Positions 1 through 12,615 of a DNA stretch of 64,000 nt are shown here, piece after piece. Source of the stretch: Fragum whitleyi (taxonomy: Eukaryota > Mollusca > Bivalvia > Cardiida > Cardiidae); contig OX411543.1 of assembly GCA_948146395.1 (NCBI GenBank), forward strand, positions 61,803,676 through 61,867,675, given 5' to 3'. The position numbers were made by a program, and so were the translations under genes. Numbering within the stretch: the first letter of the stretch is position 1; every line of letters starts with the position of its first letter. The notes beneath the pieces are model-generated. The model saw nothing but the letters and a program-made list of their open reading frames with translations, was not told the origin of the DNA and searched no databases.

Positions 1-71
1 TTTAGGTCTGTAACGAAATGATAACTGTACTATTGGTTTTAGGATCGAAGTTCTAAAAAGCTTGCCCTTTT

Positions 72-945
72 TAGCTCACCTTGAGCATTTGTGCTTAGGT
101 GAGCTATTGTGATCACTCAACGTCCGTTGTCCGTCCGTCCGTGCGTCCATCCGTCCGTCAACAATTTCTTTAAACATCTTCTATTCCTAAACCACTGGGC
201 CAAGCAAGCTGAAACTTGGCAGGGATGTTCCTTGAGTGAAGCTCTTTAAAAGTTGTTAATAGAATTTAATTTCATCAAAAACTCTGGTTACCATGGTAAC
301 AGAATGTCTGAAAAACAGCCAAAACGGCTGATAATATTAGAAGAGTTTCTTCTCTTCCCAAACCGCAAGGCCAATCAAGCTGACACTTGGCAGGGATGGT
401 CCTTGGGTGAAGCTCTTCAAAATTTGTTAAAAGAATTTAATTTCATCAAAAACTATGGTTGCCAGGGTAATGGAATGTTTGAAAAATGGCCGGAATATTA
501 GGAAAAATTCTTCTCCTCTTTAACCACAAGGCCAATCAAGATGAGACTTGGCTGGGGTGATCCTTGGGTAGAGCTCTTCAAAAGTTGTTAAAAGAATTTC
601 ATTTCATCAAAAACTCTTGTTTCCATGGTAGTGAAAAGGATGAAAAATGGCATAAATTGCCAAAAATCTTAGAACAAATTCATTTCCTCCTTAACCATAA
701 GGCCAATTAATTTTAAACTTAACAAGGATGTTCTTAACGTGTAGGTCTACTAAAGTTGTAATAAGAATTTGCCATGGTAAGAGAAAAGTTGAAAATTTAT
801 GAAAATAAAAAAAAATCAAATTGCAGTAGGACGAAATCAAACCACTTTAAATGTTTATCAAACACATTCTGGTATTCATAACATGGTTATGAAGTTATGA
901 GTGACTTACTCAGGTGAGCGATATAGGACCATCATGGTCCTCTTG
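72..945 (+). mobile_element. Tandem-array repeat element (CGTCC-type), full unit
   Basis: It opens with a palindrome around 73-105 (AGCTCACC ... GGTGAGCT), followed by a CCGT-rich run (121-160). Then come about four degenerate units of ~165-170 bp, starting near 190, 360, 521 and 695; each carries a variant of 'ACC-GGCCAA-CAAGCTGA-ACTTGGCAGGG'. It closes with GGTGAGCGATATAGG and a small hairpin GGACCATCATGGTCC plus TCTTG at about 912-945. The same opening and closing pieces recur elsewhere in the window, so the limits are those of a discrete dispersed element. The terminal hairpin recalls Helitron-like ends, but CTRR is absent, so the class is undecided. The short open frame inside it (253-501) is a by-product of the array. 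Confidence 0.6.
287..300. promoter_or_regulatory. RFX X-box-like palindrome in tandem-array repeat
   Basis: GTTACCATGGTAAC, a perfect palindrome, lies in the first unit of the array; diverged versions appear in the next units (near 459, 621 and 770). Confidence 0.35.
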
Positions 946-1149
946 ACCTTAGCAAGGCGCGGAATTCGATTTCTCTCTTCACCAAAATGAACGTCTAAAT
1001 GGCTACTTTGTTTTTTCCTGAAAACGTGTCAAAGGCAAAACAAAATAGAAAGAAACTTATTGTCCATCAGTTTAAAAAATGTAAAATAAAATTTTGCACA
1101 AAGAATTATATATGACCTTAAAGAGCAGTAGGAATAAAATAACCCTATG

Positions 1150-1980
1150 AATCTAACTTAAAGGTCGCTGATATTAGTCCGTAGACCCTTCTCAAAATTT
1201 GTTCTAGAAAGCTTGGTTGACCCCCAAATATGGGCATGGTAGGATTAGGCAGTTTTTGACCCTGAAATCTTGAACATCTCCTTTTCAGTAACCTTTAGGC
1301 TGATTTCAACCAAACTCGACAGAAATGTTCCTTGGGTGACCCTTCTCAAAACTTGTCCGTGAAATTTTGATTGACTCCCAAATATTGCTGTGGCAGGGCG
1401 GAGCAGTTTTGCACCCTGAAATCTTTAAACATTTTCTCCTCAGTAACCACCGGGCTGATTTCTATCAAACTTGGCAGAAATATTCCTTGGGTAACCCTTC
1501 TCAAAACTTGTTCGTGAAATTCTGGTTGACTCCAAAATATGGGAGTGGAAGAGCGAGGCTTATTTTGAGCATGAAATCTTTGGCTGACATCTTCAGTATC
1601 TTCAGTATCCAAAGGGCCGATTTCAACCAAATTTGAAAGAAAAGTTCCTTGGTAGACTCTTCTCAAAACTTGTTCGTGAAATCTTGATAGACCCCAAAAT
1701 ATGGGCGCTGCAGGGCAGGGCTTATTTTGGGCCTGATATCTGTGACTGACATCTCCTCCTGAACCACTGAGTCGATTTCAATGAAACTTTTCCAAAATGT
1801 TCCCTGTGTGACCCTTTTTAAAAATTGATCGCAAAATTTTGATTGAGGGCAAAATATGGGCGTGGCAGGGTGGGTCTTATTTTAATTCATAACACTTTGC
1901 CAGAAAGTCTCTCGGGTGAGATCCACTGGACCTGTAAAGTTCGGGTGAGCGGTTTAAGGCCATTCTGGCCCTCTAGTTTT
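1150..1980 (+). repeat. Tandem array of ~158-bp units, second copy of the CGTCC-type family
   Basis: About five units with a period near 158 bp share 'CAACCAAACT-GGCAGAAATGTTCC', 'GGGTGACCCTTCTCAAAACTTG' and 'ATGGGCGTGGCAGGG'-type blocks. The array ends at 1941-1980 with GGGTGAGCGGTTTAAGGCC, a small hairpin and CTCTAG, the same closing motif as the previous element. No opening palindrome was found, so it is probably 5'-truncated. Both strands carry ~90-106-codon frames across the units (1346-1666 and 1367-1636); they follow the repeat period and show no protein signature, so they are not called as genes. Confidence 0.55.
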
Positions 1981-3282
1981 GTTTGTTCCCCATTTTAATT
2001 GCACACGAATAAGACAAAAATATTAACAACGACCTGTTCTTAACATAAGTTAATACTTGCCGTATAATTAAACGGTTTCCATAGCGATCATTGTTTAAAT
2101 ACGAATTATGACTGAAATGAAATAATGTTTTGCTTTCAAAATACGGCCCTGGAAACTGAGGGTATTTTACATTGCTGGAATAAAAATTAAGGAATTGACG
2201 CCTCTTTTCCACTTAATTGTGTATAATTCTATGTAAATGCATCAATATGAAAATCGCATGCAAATCGAAATATGAAATCCCCACAAAACTGATTTCATGT
2301 ACTGCTTGAAACAAAAAATCTACATAAAAATTATGCCTTAGACGTTAAGCTCATTTTCGCTATTTCCCTTGTCAAACTGAACCAGCTACTGACTTTTCGA
2401 TTAATTGGACGAAGATTAGGTTCAACAAATCTCGTTTCATCAAGCTCTTCAAGGGCACAATTTTTACATTGAATTACCCTTCTGATCATAAAATCTTTCG
2501 AGGAAGTTCAAAATGTGAGACGAATTGGACGTAACATGGGTTTTGAAATTTATTCGCATTCAGAAGGCGACCAAAAAAGAAAGATAGGACAAAGAACTGT
2601 TGCATATGCCCTCTGTCGCTTCCTCCTTTTTTATTTGAGAACTGGTGAATAATGAAAACATTATTCACACATATTGAACAAGCTGCAGTTACGATGTCTT
2701 GGTTTTTCATCAACGTTATTTTACAATAGAAAATTTACTTGTATTACACAATCGCGAAATGTACGTAATGTTAGTTACGCCCTTGATTTCAAGAGGAAGT
2801 TCAACATGTGAGTCTAAGAAACTCTCCAGAAAATACTGCAATCAATCACAACTTTTGTAGACTTTACAAATTTAATACATCATGCCGTTATTGGTACTTT
2901 ATTTACTGTGGGGTGTATATTCTGCGGACTTTTTTTAGGATCTTAAATTTCTACGCCCCTTTAGTAAAGTTCATAGAGTTATTTTAATCTAGCTGTTGTT
3001 TGGAAGTACATTTTATTATATTAAGAAGAGAATTTGATATAAAATGTTTAAAATGATAAATTATTCTTTGAAATTCTCTTTGTAAGAATTTTACAATTAT
3101 GTTTTTTGCTGCACGTTTTTCTGCAAAAAATAAAATGGCCATATATCGTTTAAGTGAAGAGAGAAGTCAAAGTTCACCCCTGGCTATAGAAATGGGTAAG
3201 ATATTTCAGAATTTCGATCCTTGTACAAATGGTACCTAAAAATACGTGAATACTCGTCACGCGAAGGGGCACTATCTGTGAT
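1981..3282. other. AT-rich DNA, no gene seen
   Basis: No reading frame with protein-like composition, tRNA-like box or long inverted repeat was recognised here. Short frames on the minus strand (1973-2212, 2486-2713) have no supporting features. Confidence 0.4.
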
Positions 3283-3632
3283 CATTCGGAACATCACTCG
3301 GCCATTTCCGTAAACTGCAACATACCTCGGATGTACGTAAGGCGGATGGTTATGTCACAAAATCGTGCATTTTGTTAGGCGGAAACAGTGTAAGAAAAAC
3401 TAGCACTGTAGATTTATATCTTTTACAGTAAATAACGGCTGACAATTCTCAATTTTTGAAAATGACGAATCATTCTCAAAAGATGGTTTTTTTCAGCCGT
3501 TATTTAAGAATCTTATGATATTCATATTAGGATAATAATGGTTTGACGTAAGGTTTTCCCGTAATTTTCAAAAATAGTCCGTCAATGTACATCCGAGGTT
3601 GATCGTGAGATTGGCCGAGTGGTGTTCCGAAT
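3283..3632. mobile_element. Foldback element with ATTCGGAAC termini
   Basis: The left end reads ATTCGGAACATCACTCGGCC and the right end is its inverted counterpart, GGCCGAGTGGTGTTCCGAAT (3613-3632). Inside, 'CCTCGGATGTAC' and 'GTACATCCGAGG' form a second inverted pair, and AATAACGGCTGA / CAGCCGTTATT flank a central arm near 3430-3510. It is non-coding. Relatives lie at 8600-9205, 18300-18870 and 39131-39700. Confidence 0.6.
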
Positions 3633-4179
3633 GTATCTGTGAACTTAGTAAAATAAATATTTGTATAAGAGAATGGTTCTAGAACAGGCCAACCAGAAGT
3701 CGCATTTCGAAATTTCTTTCACAGGAAGGTAGATTGAATATTTGATTCGGGAAATTAGTGAAGTGCGAAAAGTATCGACCGTAGTCAGCATGTGCAGGTA
3801 TACTTTTATTTCAATACTTCTTCGTGTATACATAGGTCTCTTGAATTTCCATTGAGAGATTGCCGGACATAAATAATATTTTTAACAAATATTTCTTTAA
3901 ATTTATTTCTAACCTGATTTATATTTACACGAAATATCACTTCGACCAATTCTGCGCAAAAGACAACATAATATATGCGAGGGTTTTTGTTTGTTTTTAT
4001 AAGAGTCGATACATCGTAGACCTATGTAGGATAGCAGCTTGGGGCTAGAAAATGGTGTACATAATGGTTAAAATGGTGTGAGAAATAACTGGAAACCATT
4101 GTTATGTGTTCCAGCCGTCGCGATATAACTTGAAGATTGTTGAAAGTGTTGTTAAACTCCATTCAAACAAACAAATCCC
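3633..4179. other. AT-rich DNA, no gene seen
   Basis: Two ~62-codon frames on opposite strands (3645-3833, 3860-4048) show no recognisable domain, no codon-usage contrast and no splice context. Nothing else was seen. Confidence 0.35.
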
Positions 4180-6400
4180 CCTAGTAGGTCAAGATGTATA
4201 AAAAAGTTTTAAAATAGATGATCCCATGACTTTTTAATATGACAAAGAAAGAATTTATTTTGATATTCTTATAAATCAACCTTGTAAAGACAGATCCTCA
4301 GAGGAACTTAGAAAAGAAGTTGTGAAATACTTTGACAAACATACTCCTTTAAAAACAAAAGCAAGTCCTGACCTTTATGAATTCAGAACACATACAAAAA
4401 ATGTTTATAAGAAACATATTGCTTTTAATAAATTCAAGAAACGAACAAACAAACAAACACACAAACAAACAAAATATAATAAAAGACAAAAATCTTGTCG
4501 TAATAAACGTCAGAAAAGTATAATATACTATATTGTTATTATATTGTTATTGAAAGGTGCTCTAAATGTAGTAAAAAAAGAAATTTCTGACATACTATTT
4601 AACCTTCTTTTATTAATAATGGTACGATTCGCAAAAGAAATACTGTTTTATTAGATGAAAATTAGTTAACAAATGAACAAAGAGAAATAGCCAAATAATT
4701 TTATGTCGATGTAGCGAGTAACATTGGTGATAGGAACGATACGTTTGAAAGTAATCACCCAAAAATTGTAAAGATTAAAAATATTTCGAATTGAAAGGAT
4801 GAACGGAAGACTTTTGAACAAATTGACGAAAACTTTGTTCTTAAATAAATTTAAAACTTGTATCCTGAGAAAACTACTGGTTTTGACCAATTCTTTGTCA
4901 AAATGATTACAATATCAAGACCATGTTTTGCTAATCCATTGACAGAACATGATCCTTTGCTGAATCTCTATTTCCAAACTCTTCGAAGATAACTAAAAAA
5001 AGATAGTACACTTGCCAATAGCAACTTCAGGCTTGTAAGCATGTTACCGGTAACAAAAAATTTTGAGAGGTCCAGATATCTGCTCAAGATGACTGAAGAT
5101 TGGAAAAAAAGCTTGAAATGAAGACTACAATTTAGCAGCTGTATAAATGGACCTCTCAACGGCCTTTTACTGCCTGCCACATTATCTTTTATTACTTAAA
5201 TGCAAGAACTAGAGGTGTGTCGGAATCGGCTTTGAATCTTGTATATTTAGCTATCTGTCTTAAGGAAAGCAGTGTGTTAAACTTGGAGGTAGTTTGAGCC
5301 ATTTTGAATCTGTTGTTAAAGGTGTATCACAAGGATCTATTCTAGGACCTATACTTTTAATATTTTATAATTAATACAATATAATTTTTTTAACAAAAGC
5401 GACATATACTATGCAGAGCAGAGATCCTATGGACTTGGTTCAACCTTTAGAAAACAAAAGTGAAATACTTATAAACTGGTTTCAAATAAACCATATAAAA
5501 GCCAACCCCGATAAATTTCAAGCCGTAGCTCTTGGGAATAAAACACACAATATAATTGTCACTTTGAACATTGCAAACTACAACATTAAATGTGAATCAG
5601 AAGTAAAATGACTTGGAATAACTTTTGATTTTATGTTATATTTTCAATAATCATATTTCTTGAATTTGGTAATAAAGCAGCTAGACAGAAAAAAATATGA
5701 AAAGAATAGGTAGAAACAAAAACAGACTTTTTAGACTGACTGTGTACTTTTTTGTGTTGTTATGTCCATTCTAAATTACTGTCCCATGACTTGGCATTTC
5801 ACTTGTAAGACAACGATTAGAAAAGTCGAAAAAATTTCAGATTTGTAAATGATGTCAATGAAAGCTCTTATGGCATTTTATCAGAAAGCTCAGGGATACC
5901 ACCATGTAGAGCAAGACGATTGAGATCTATAGCCTTAGATACTGTTAAAAATGTCAATTAGAAAAGGGACAGTTTATTTGTATAATTTGGTAAATTTAAG
6001 AATTTCATCATATAATTTTAAGTACTCGAATATTCCTGAAATAAGCAGACCAAGAACAGAACAGTATGGCAGAAACTCATTTAGGTACTCGGCTGCCAGG
6101 CTGTGGAACTCCATAATAATAATAAAACATGAAGACATGATTTCAAACAACAATACATGTAGGCTAAAAAAAGTGTTTTATTACAATGTAACCTCTCCCG
6201 CACATACAAACGTTCTAACCCATCTATTTTCTGACTCAATTCCACTATCTGACTACCAACCTATCTACATTTCTACTTCTCTATCTCGTCATTCAGAAAA
6301 CAATTTTAATCTTACATATGAAAATGTAATCAAGATAACACAAACAACAAAATTATATTCATTTTATTTTGTACGGATAGCCACACAGGTTTATATTCAT
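4180..6400 (+). pseudogene. Decayed LINE ORF2 (reverse transcriptase remnant)
   Basis: Pieces of a non-LTR retrotransposon reverse transcriptase follow one another in the right order but in shifting frames. The linker before the RT, with DKHTPLKTK, is near 4334-4360. An NFRLVSMLPVTKNFER block (compare NYRPVSIL..) is at 5023-5070. The GVSQGSILGP motif is at 5321-5350. The catalytic YxDD box is degraded to YAEQ at 5410-5421, where the frame also breaks. NWFQINHIKANPDKFQ follows at 5474-5521, and the C-terminal 'YG-NSFRY-AARLWNS' segment is near 6065-6110. These motifs are typical of the CR1/L2/Jockey group (family knowledge). The endonuclease and ORF1 were not found, so it is 5'-truncated. In-frame stops, frameshifts and the lost catalytic aspartates show it is dead. 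Limits are approximate. The open pieces at 4322-4654, 5411-5611 and 5951-6403 are fragments of this one relic. Confidence 0.75.
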
Positions 6401-7988
6401 TGACAACGATTTAAGGAAAAAATAGGCAAAATTATCAATTCTATTATTTGTCAAGTAAATAGTCCTTTATCTGTTTTTGTAAAACTATGAATTGTGAATT
6501 GTTTTCGCTTCCCTAATTAAGATTGGAATTTAATTACATATTTTAATACAGACATAAAAGAACGCCTTTTTGTTGAAAGCGGTGTAAACCTGCTTTCATT
6601 CAACCAATGAATTTTCTTTAAGGATACATTGAGCTTTAAATTTCATTTTTTTAATAATTCGGTGGAACTTTTTTTTTTTTTTTCATCAAAACATGATAAA
6701 TGGTTATCAGAATACGAGTTTGTCCAAAATAAGCTTCACGACCATATTATTGTTTGTGCACCAATCGAAAATAGAATTTAAACTTAACTGAAGATTTCAT
6801 TACATGTCTAATAATTCAGTTCCAGATGTGTGAAGTGTTGAATCATCAGTATAAAGATCCAGTAATGGTGCTTAGATCATTTTTATAAATTAAGAATAGA
6901 ATTTGGGCCAAATTCATCTGCGCGGAACACCCCTAGTTAATATTTTAGGAAACGAAAAGATATATTTCTAATTATTACAAAAAAACAAACAAAAAAAAAC
7001 AAACAAATGTTTCCGTAATGAGCTACACACATAAAAAGTAGATTTCTAAGTCAAATTTGTACACCAACTTCGAATTTGATACACCTTCAACTGTTTTTAG
7101 CGTCGAAAAAAACACTTCTCGAATTCAACTTTGATTTTTGTCCGTTGTTTATACGTCGACGTCACTTCCGTTTTTTTCGCCAATTACATTCATGGAGTGA
7201 TCCTCATAAAACCAATCTAACGCCATGATTGAGGGACGGAAAGGGCCTTAATGCAAATGCTCTGCATGTGCCTTGAGGAGGGGACCCACAGCTAGAACTA
7301 AGGTAAGATCCTTGTTCTTAAAGGTAGAAGTGCTTTTACCCAATTTCTATGTTTTTTTTTCTTTTTTCTTTCAATACTTTTTTAAGGGTGCCTAAATGTT
7401 CCTGCTCTTCGTTGACTTCTCTTATTTTTTTTACTGTGTCTTCTTTAGCTTATCATATGGTTTTTAATAGATGTTTTCATTTAATTTCAATGTTGAAGTC
7501 CCAGTGTTATGTTTATTTATGAAATAATGCGGTTTGAAACGCCCATTAGGCCTTGTGCTGTATGGTATGCCTATGTGCTATTACCGTTTATGTAACCCGA
7601 CTTTACAAAAAAAATATTCCCTACTCACTAACTTACTTCTTAGGATCATTGTCGAGCAAAATGAACTCAGTCAAGTGGAAAGGGTTGTTGAATTTTCACG
7701 AGTAGACAAGCAAAAACGAAAATTTAACCTAAATGCCACCTTACCGTTCTTTTTCGAATTTTAAAAAGTTTTTTGATATTTTTTATTGATCACGCCTTTT
7801 AATTCAATCGAATGCGTTATTCATTGTACTTATGTACATACGCACACGTTGTTATTGAAAATTTCCGTCTTAAATAATTATAAAATGATAAATGTTACTA
7901 TGGTAACGACCAACGTAGATATAATTATTATAATCAGACCTAGGCTTGCAATTTTTAGAGACGCATTATAGAAGCATCTTTGTTTCAG
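6401..7988. other. LINE 3' flank and AT-rich DNA, no supported gene
   Basis: The first ~150 bp may be the 3' UTR of the decayed LINE. A purine/pyrimidine-rich stretch with a CTAAG/GTAAG donor-like site lies near 7300, but no coding frame crosses it. The open frames at 7534-7764 and 7786-7971 lack protein signatures. Confidence 0.3.
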
Positions 7989-8061
7989 TCCGCACGATGA
8001 TGATTTAGATGACTATATACACAGTGTGGCTTTGTTTATGAAATCGGAATGTTTTCAAACG
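7989..8061 (+). CDS. Candidate internal exon, 73 bp, product unknown
   Basis: The segment lies between a pyrimidine-rich acceptor (TTTGTTTCAG, ending 7988) and a consensus donor (GTAAGT at 8062-8067). After one leading base, the frame from 7990 is open for 24 codons and reads as an acidic start (PHDDDLDDY) followed by IHSVALFMKSECFQT; the other two frames have stops. It would enter needing two bases from the previous exon and leave in phase 0. It is not recognised. It cannot join directly to the 42808 exon, which needs one leading base from its predecessor. A MITE starts 22 bp past the donor. A chance open frame of this size is quite possible; only the combination of both splice sites and composition favours it. 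Confidence 0.27.
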
Positions 8062-8082
8062 GTAAGTAAATTTTTGTACTAT

Positions 8083-8545
8083 TACAGTTAGTTACATCGT
8101 GAAATTGACATTCATCTCAATCAAAACCTTTCCAAAAAGCTCACTCAGCGCTCCATTCATTTAATCAAATCACTCATTACAACCATTCAAAAAAAAAAAA
8201 AAAAAAAAAAAAAAAACTTTCAAAATTACTAAAAGATATATAATTAACAACTTCCTTCCAAATGATTAAAGAAATAATCAAATCGCGATTTCACTGGCAT
8301 AATTGAAATTCTAAGAGTCTGGTTCGTTCTTGAAGAAAGAGGAAGTTATTTATAGTCCTTTGATGCATATTTTATTAAATGGAGGTAATACATATTGCTA
8401 ATTTTGTTCATTTTGAACACAATAAGCGATATTGGATTACATCCCATTAAATTCACTCAAATTCGTTACACACAATCATTCAATTTCATTCCAAAATCAT
8501 TCCAGAATCATTTTCCTTGTCAATTTCACGATGTTGTTAACTGTA
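8083..8545 (+). mobile_element. Tc1/mariner-type MITE, complete copy
   Basis: TA flanks both ends, with inverted termini TACAGTTAGTTACATCGTG ... CACGATGTTGTTAACTGTA. The body carries the family's CTCACTCAGCGCTCCATTCA block and GAGGTAATACATATTGCTAATTTTG near 8382. The poly-A run at 8190-8215 is a local expansion. It is non-coding. TA flanks and the CAGT start fit a Tc1/mariner non-autonomous element; this is inference from the termini alone. Confidence 0.75.
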
Positions 8546-8599
8546 GATAGACTTTGTATAATAAAGGACGATTTCGGGAGTTCGTTCTTGCGCAACTTC

Positions 8600-9205
8600 T
8601 TTGCGCATTGAACTTTACAAAAAGTAACGCCATTTTAACTGACGTCATCGATTTTTTCAAGGTTTTCCCATAATTTTTAAAAATAGTCCGTCTTTGTACA
8701 CCCGAGCATTCGGAACACCACTCGGCCAATCTCACGATCAACCTCGGATGTAAATAGACGGACTATTTTCAAAAATTACGGGAAAACCTTGGAAAAACTT
8801 GATGACGTTAGTTAAAATGGCGTTAGCCCTCGAAACTTTGAGTGTAAACGTTCGACGTCGCCAACGCTACTCGTTTGAAGTCACTGACGTGAAATCATCG
8901 TATCCTTATATAAATAACTTTAGATTCTAAAATAACGGCTAAAAATCTTTATTTTTGAGAATGATTGTCATTCTCAAAAATTAAGATTTTTCAGCCGTTA
9001 TTTACTGTAAAAAATATCAATCTAAAGATAGCACCGGTTCGCTAGTTTTTCTTACACTTTTTCCGCCTTACAAAATGCACAATTTCGTTACATACCCATC
9101 CGCCTTACATACATCCGAGGTATGTTGTAGTTTACGGAAATGACCGAGGGATGTTCCGAATGTACACCCGAGGTGAGATTAGCCGAGTGGTGTTCCGAAC
9201 GATAG
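8600..9205. mobile_element. Composite foldback element, ATTCGGAAC family
   Basis: An inner palindrome is centred near 8730: GGTTTTCCC...AATAGTCCGTC and GACGGACTATT...GGGAAAACC flank ATTCGGAACACCACTCGGCC and CCTCGGATGTA. A second part (about 8920-9205) contains AATAACGGCT / AGCCGTTATT arms and ends with GAGTGGTGTTCCGAAC. It is homologous to 3283-3632 but rearranged, as if two copies were nested. It contains a CRE-type TGACGTCA (8640-8647); another lies just past its end (9217-9224). Confidence 0.6.
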
Positions 9206-11802
9206 AACAAAGGGTATGACGTCAGCGTCGTTTTTGTAGGTATTTGTGACGTTAACGTTCCCGCGCAAAATCAGACATCAAAGAACGTTACCTGTCGTTG
9301 ATTCCGATAGAGCTCTACATGTAACCGTCACATTTCATTTTGACGGGGTTAATTTTGAAAGGCTGACTTTGATAAACGATGCTGTCGTTGTCAAATGATC
9401 TTGTCAGATTTTTTATTTCCTATGTTTGGATTAATTTGTTTAACAAACATAGGTTTATTTGAAATCTTATTGGGGGATGGGGGTGTGAGCGAGGTAGATG
9501 ACCTTGATCTCATCATATAACTTCGATCGGGGAATTTCATGATTTTAATTGACAAGATCAATTATTATTCCATATGTGAGAATTCTAATCACAATAGGCT
9601 TGAAGATTTTTTAAATACTATATTTTTGCGTGATTTATGTAACGTTGGTCTTGATATATGACCTTGACCTTTTTATATGATTTGACTTTGGGATTTGTTG
9701 ACGGAAAACAAAGAGATGCCCTAATTGTAGGGGAATTCAACTCCATAATCGATTAATTTAAGAAAGATTGAATATCATTGATTTTGTATATAACATTGGC
9801 ACGAGAAAAAGAATCTGAAGCGATTTTTTTCCTTAACGTCAAAACTGAGTGACCTAGAATTTTGCATTGTTTCTAAAGAATTAGCACGGTGACCATATCT
9901 TTTTAATATCAATATCATACTGTAGCCAGGGTGAAATGTTCACTGTTTCACACCAGTGTCTCTTTACATAAGCTGTAGTCATCCTTATATGCGTGGAAAG
10001 TGAGCGATTAGATTGAGTTGTTTACACTAGTCACTTTTAACCACACCCATGCTTGCATGCTTTTCCCCTCACTTTAAGTCTAAACCCTGGATAGGAAACA
10101 TCTAACAATCTGCTGATCTTCATCGTATCTTGATCCTGGTTTTTTATCCTTAGAACTATTAAATTGTACTTTGTACAACGACCGTCGAGAACTCAATACA
10201 AGGGATACTACACAGTTGTTGTTAGTCTTCAATCTTGTTACAATACGAACATATAATTATACCCAAAATATGCCTAAAAATAAATTTTTCTATCTCAGGG
10301 TTTTTGAGAAATTTGATCAAAGTAATTAATTTTGAATTTATTCTTGTTCATTTTCAATACACCAATTTTTACGCATTTGGGAAATACGTATAAAATCGTT
10401 ATTTTTCCTTTCAATCGAAAATTGTGTATTATATTCAGTGCAAATACTGTCCTTTCTATGAAATTAAAATAAAATTGATTTGAGTTGTTTGATAAGATTT
10501 GATTGTGTTATGGTTTTATCTCATTACCAAGAAATACAAATCGGCGAATGAATCGGACAAAAAAATTCAAAAATGAGTTCATAAATTAAGAGCATTTATG
10601 AACGTTTGAGAGCGACCCTAGATATCCGTTATTGGACTACTGTTTCTTGACAATATTTTTCAACTTCTCGCGCACGATATAAAATGCTACTATGATGACA
10701 TAGATATTATGATTGGCGCGTCAACACGTCAAATGCCAAAATTTTCATTTGAGAAAGTGCTTTTAGCTATGAATCGAGAAGCCCACAAACTCATAAAAAA
10801 ATAATGAGAAAAAAAAATTAAAAAAGTAAAAATGTAGTAGATCAGTTAAAAAGTAATAATAAAATAATAATGTTAAAGATAATTGTAAGATGACTAACGC
10901 ATTTCTTATATATCGTTGGTTCTGAACATATAGTTCTAGGTGGCAAAAACATTGTTATAAGCTGTGGCTATGACGGTTTATACCGATTCCGATTGAACGG
11001 AAAGTCCACAGGCAAATTGTTTCAATTTTTCTCTTTTTTTTTTGACTTTTTTTCTTTATTAGTAGATTTCCGATAAATAAAATATGCATATTAGTAATTT
11101 TATAAAATTATGTATCACATAATAAAGCCTGTATGACAAATTAATTTTTTAAACAATTGCACGTGGATTTTTTCGTCTCAATCATGTTCTTAAATAAGCC
11201 CCCCCCCCCCCCCCCCCAAGCATTATTACGATATAAATCTTATATCAACCGCGCGATTTTGATATATTACGACTTCGCGCTCTTAAAATTTTGCATAATA
11301 GGGTCCTCGCACTTTTGAAGTGCACAAGGGCCCGAAATTCAACACTTATCGTGCTCACCTTAGAATTTCCTCAAATAAAAAATTGAAATAAATGTTTGAA
11401 CATTAAAGACAATATTAAATTTGAATTGTTATATCTAACTTCTTATAAATATTATCTTTTATTTTCATGCATTGATGTAAGTATTTCAACAGCATGGCGG
11501 CTTAAAACTCAACTTGAAATTTTGAGAAAGTTTTGAATTCAGATAAGAAAAGTTTTGTAACCTCGGGTGCATGTTGTCGTCGGTACAAAAAAAATTAAGA
11601 GATTTTAACTTGGTTGTGTTTGTCGTATTTCCGTTTTTAACTTGCGCTGCCGTAGCCTTTGATATATGATCGACGCATTTATAAGTTGTAATAGGGGATA
11701 ATAGAGGATACTGGTCACTTTTGATCTGTTTTTTTTTTTATTGTGCTTAAAGTAAAGCAATCAACATAGGGTGGAAAAGGTTTAACGTTGGATGAAACGG
11801 TT
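9206..11802. other. AT-rich DNA, no gene seen
   Basis: No supported coding frame, RNA gene or clear inverted repeat was recognised. A 19-nt poly-C run lies at 11199-11217. This is the longest stretch of the window without an identified feature. Confidence 0.35.
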
Positions 11803-12112
11803 TAAGGTAGTGGACCCGTAATAGTGCCACAACTTTTCGGAACATGTGAACTTTCACTATGTTGACCGAGGTTATCTAATGAAAATCATTAGGAAATCTC
11901 GGTAAACACAGTAAAAGTTCATTTAATCAACATAATGTGGAACAGGTTTAACGTTGGATGAAACGGTTTAAGGTTTAACTTTTCGGAACATATGATCTTT
12001 CACTATGTTGACCGAGGTTTCCTAATGAAAATCATTAGGAAACCTCGGTTAACACTGTTAAACTTCATTACTTCTGAGACGTTGCAAAACTATTACTGGT
12101 CCACCACCTTAA
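11803..12112. mobile_element. TTAA-flanked palindromic MITE with internal duplication
   Basis: It starts TTAAGGTAGTGGACCCGTA and ends with the inverted CTATTACTGGTCCACCACCTTAA. Two stem centres (CCTAATGAAAATCATTAGG-like, near 11880 and 12020) and a repeated GGTTTAACGTTGGATGAAACGG block (11778, 11946) show a partial tandem duplication with a ~170-bp period. The TTAA flanks resemble piggyBac targeting, but the termini are not typical of that superfamily. Confidence 0.65.
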
Positions 12113-12324
12113 AGGTGCAATCAGAGTATTTTGAGTCGAGCGCTGTACTGACTGTGTAAATGGACCTAGCACTGTTTGACCTCATCCCCATTTTAAATCA
12201 ATTTGGGCCATCATTTAATCATTTAATCTATCTGAGATAACTCATTTTTTTGCATTGTCTGTTCCTTGAAAATAAACGAAGAAATATCGGCGAATGTGAA
12301 TTGTATATCTCATAAATGCACATG

Positions 12325-12615
12325 TACATATAGTAACATTGTGAAATTGACATTCATCTCATTCAAAAGTAAAACCATTCTTGATCGCTCACTAAGTGCT
12401 CCATTCATTCATGTCCAAATACTCACTCAAACTATTCCAACCGCTCCATCATCACGAAAAAGATAAGAACGACAATAACATTCAAAATATATATAGCTAC
12501 AAATAAAAAAAAAAAAAAAAAAAAACCACACACACATGCGATTTCACTTACATTATTTAATTTGTAAGCGTCTAATTTGTTCTTGAAGAATTAGGAGGCT
12601 ATTTATAGAACTTGT
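12325..12615 (+). mobile_element. Tc1/mariner-type MITE, left half
   Basis: It carries the family's left terminus (GTGAAATTGACATTCATCTC), the CTCACTAAGTGCTCCATTCATTC block and the GAAGAATTAGGAGGCTATTTATAG block. The central hairpin and right end are missing, replaced by a poly-T/A-rich stretch. Remnants in the opposite sense follow at about 12825-12980. Confidence 0.6.

Noticed and set aside
120..160. CRISPR-like or simple satellite array at the CCGT run
   Set aside because: A short CCGT-rich run recurring at the start of several elements; no spacer structure, and the host is a eukaryote.
1346..1666. Overlapping ~90-106-codon frames on both strands
   Set aside because: They follow the period of the ~158-bp tandem array, with repeated wording in both translations and no domain.
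7230..7320. Possible first exon with GTAAG donor near 7300
   Set aside because: Frames from the ATGs stop within about 15 codons, and no transcription signal can be recognised.
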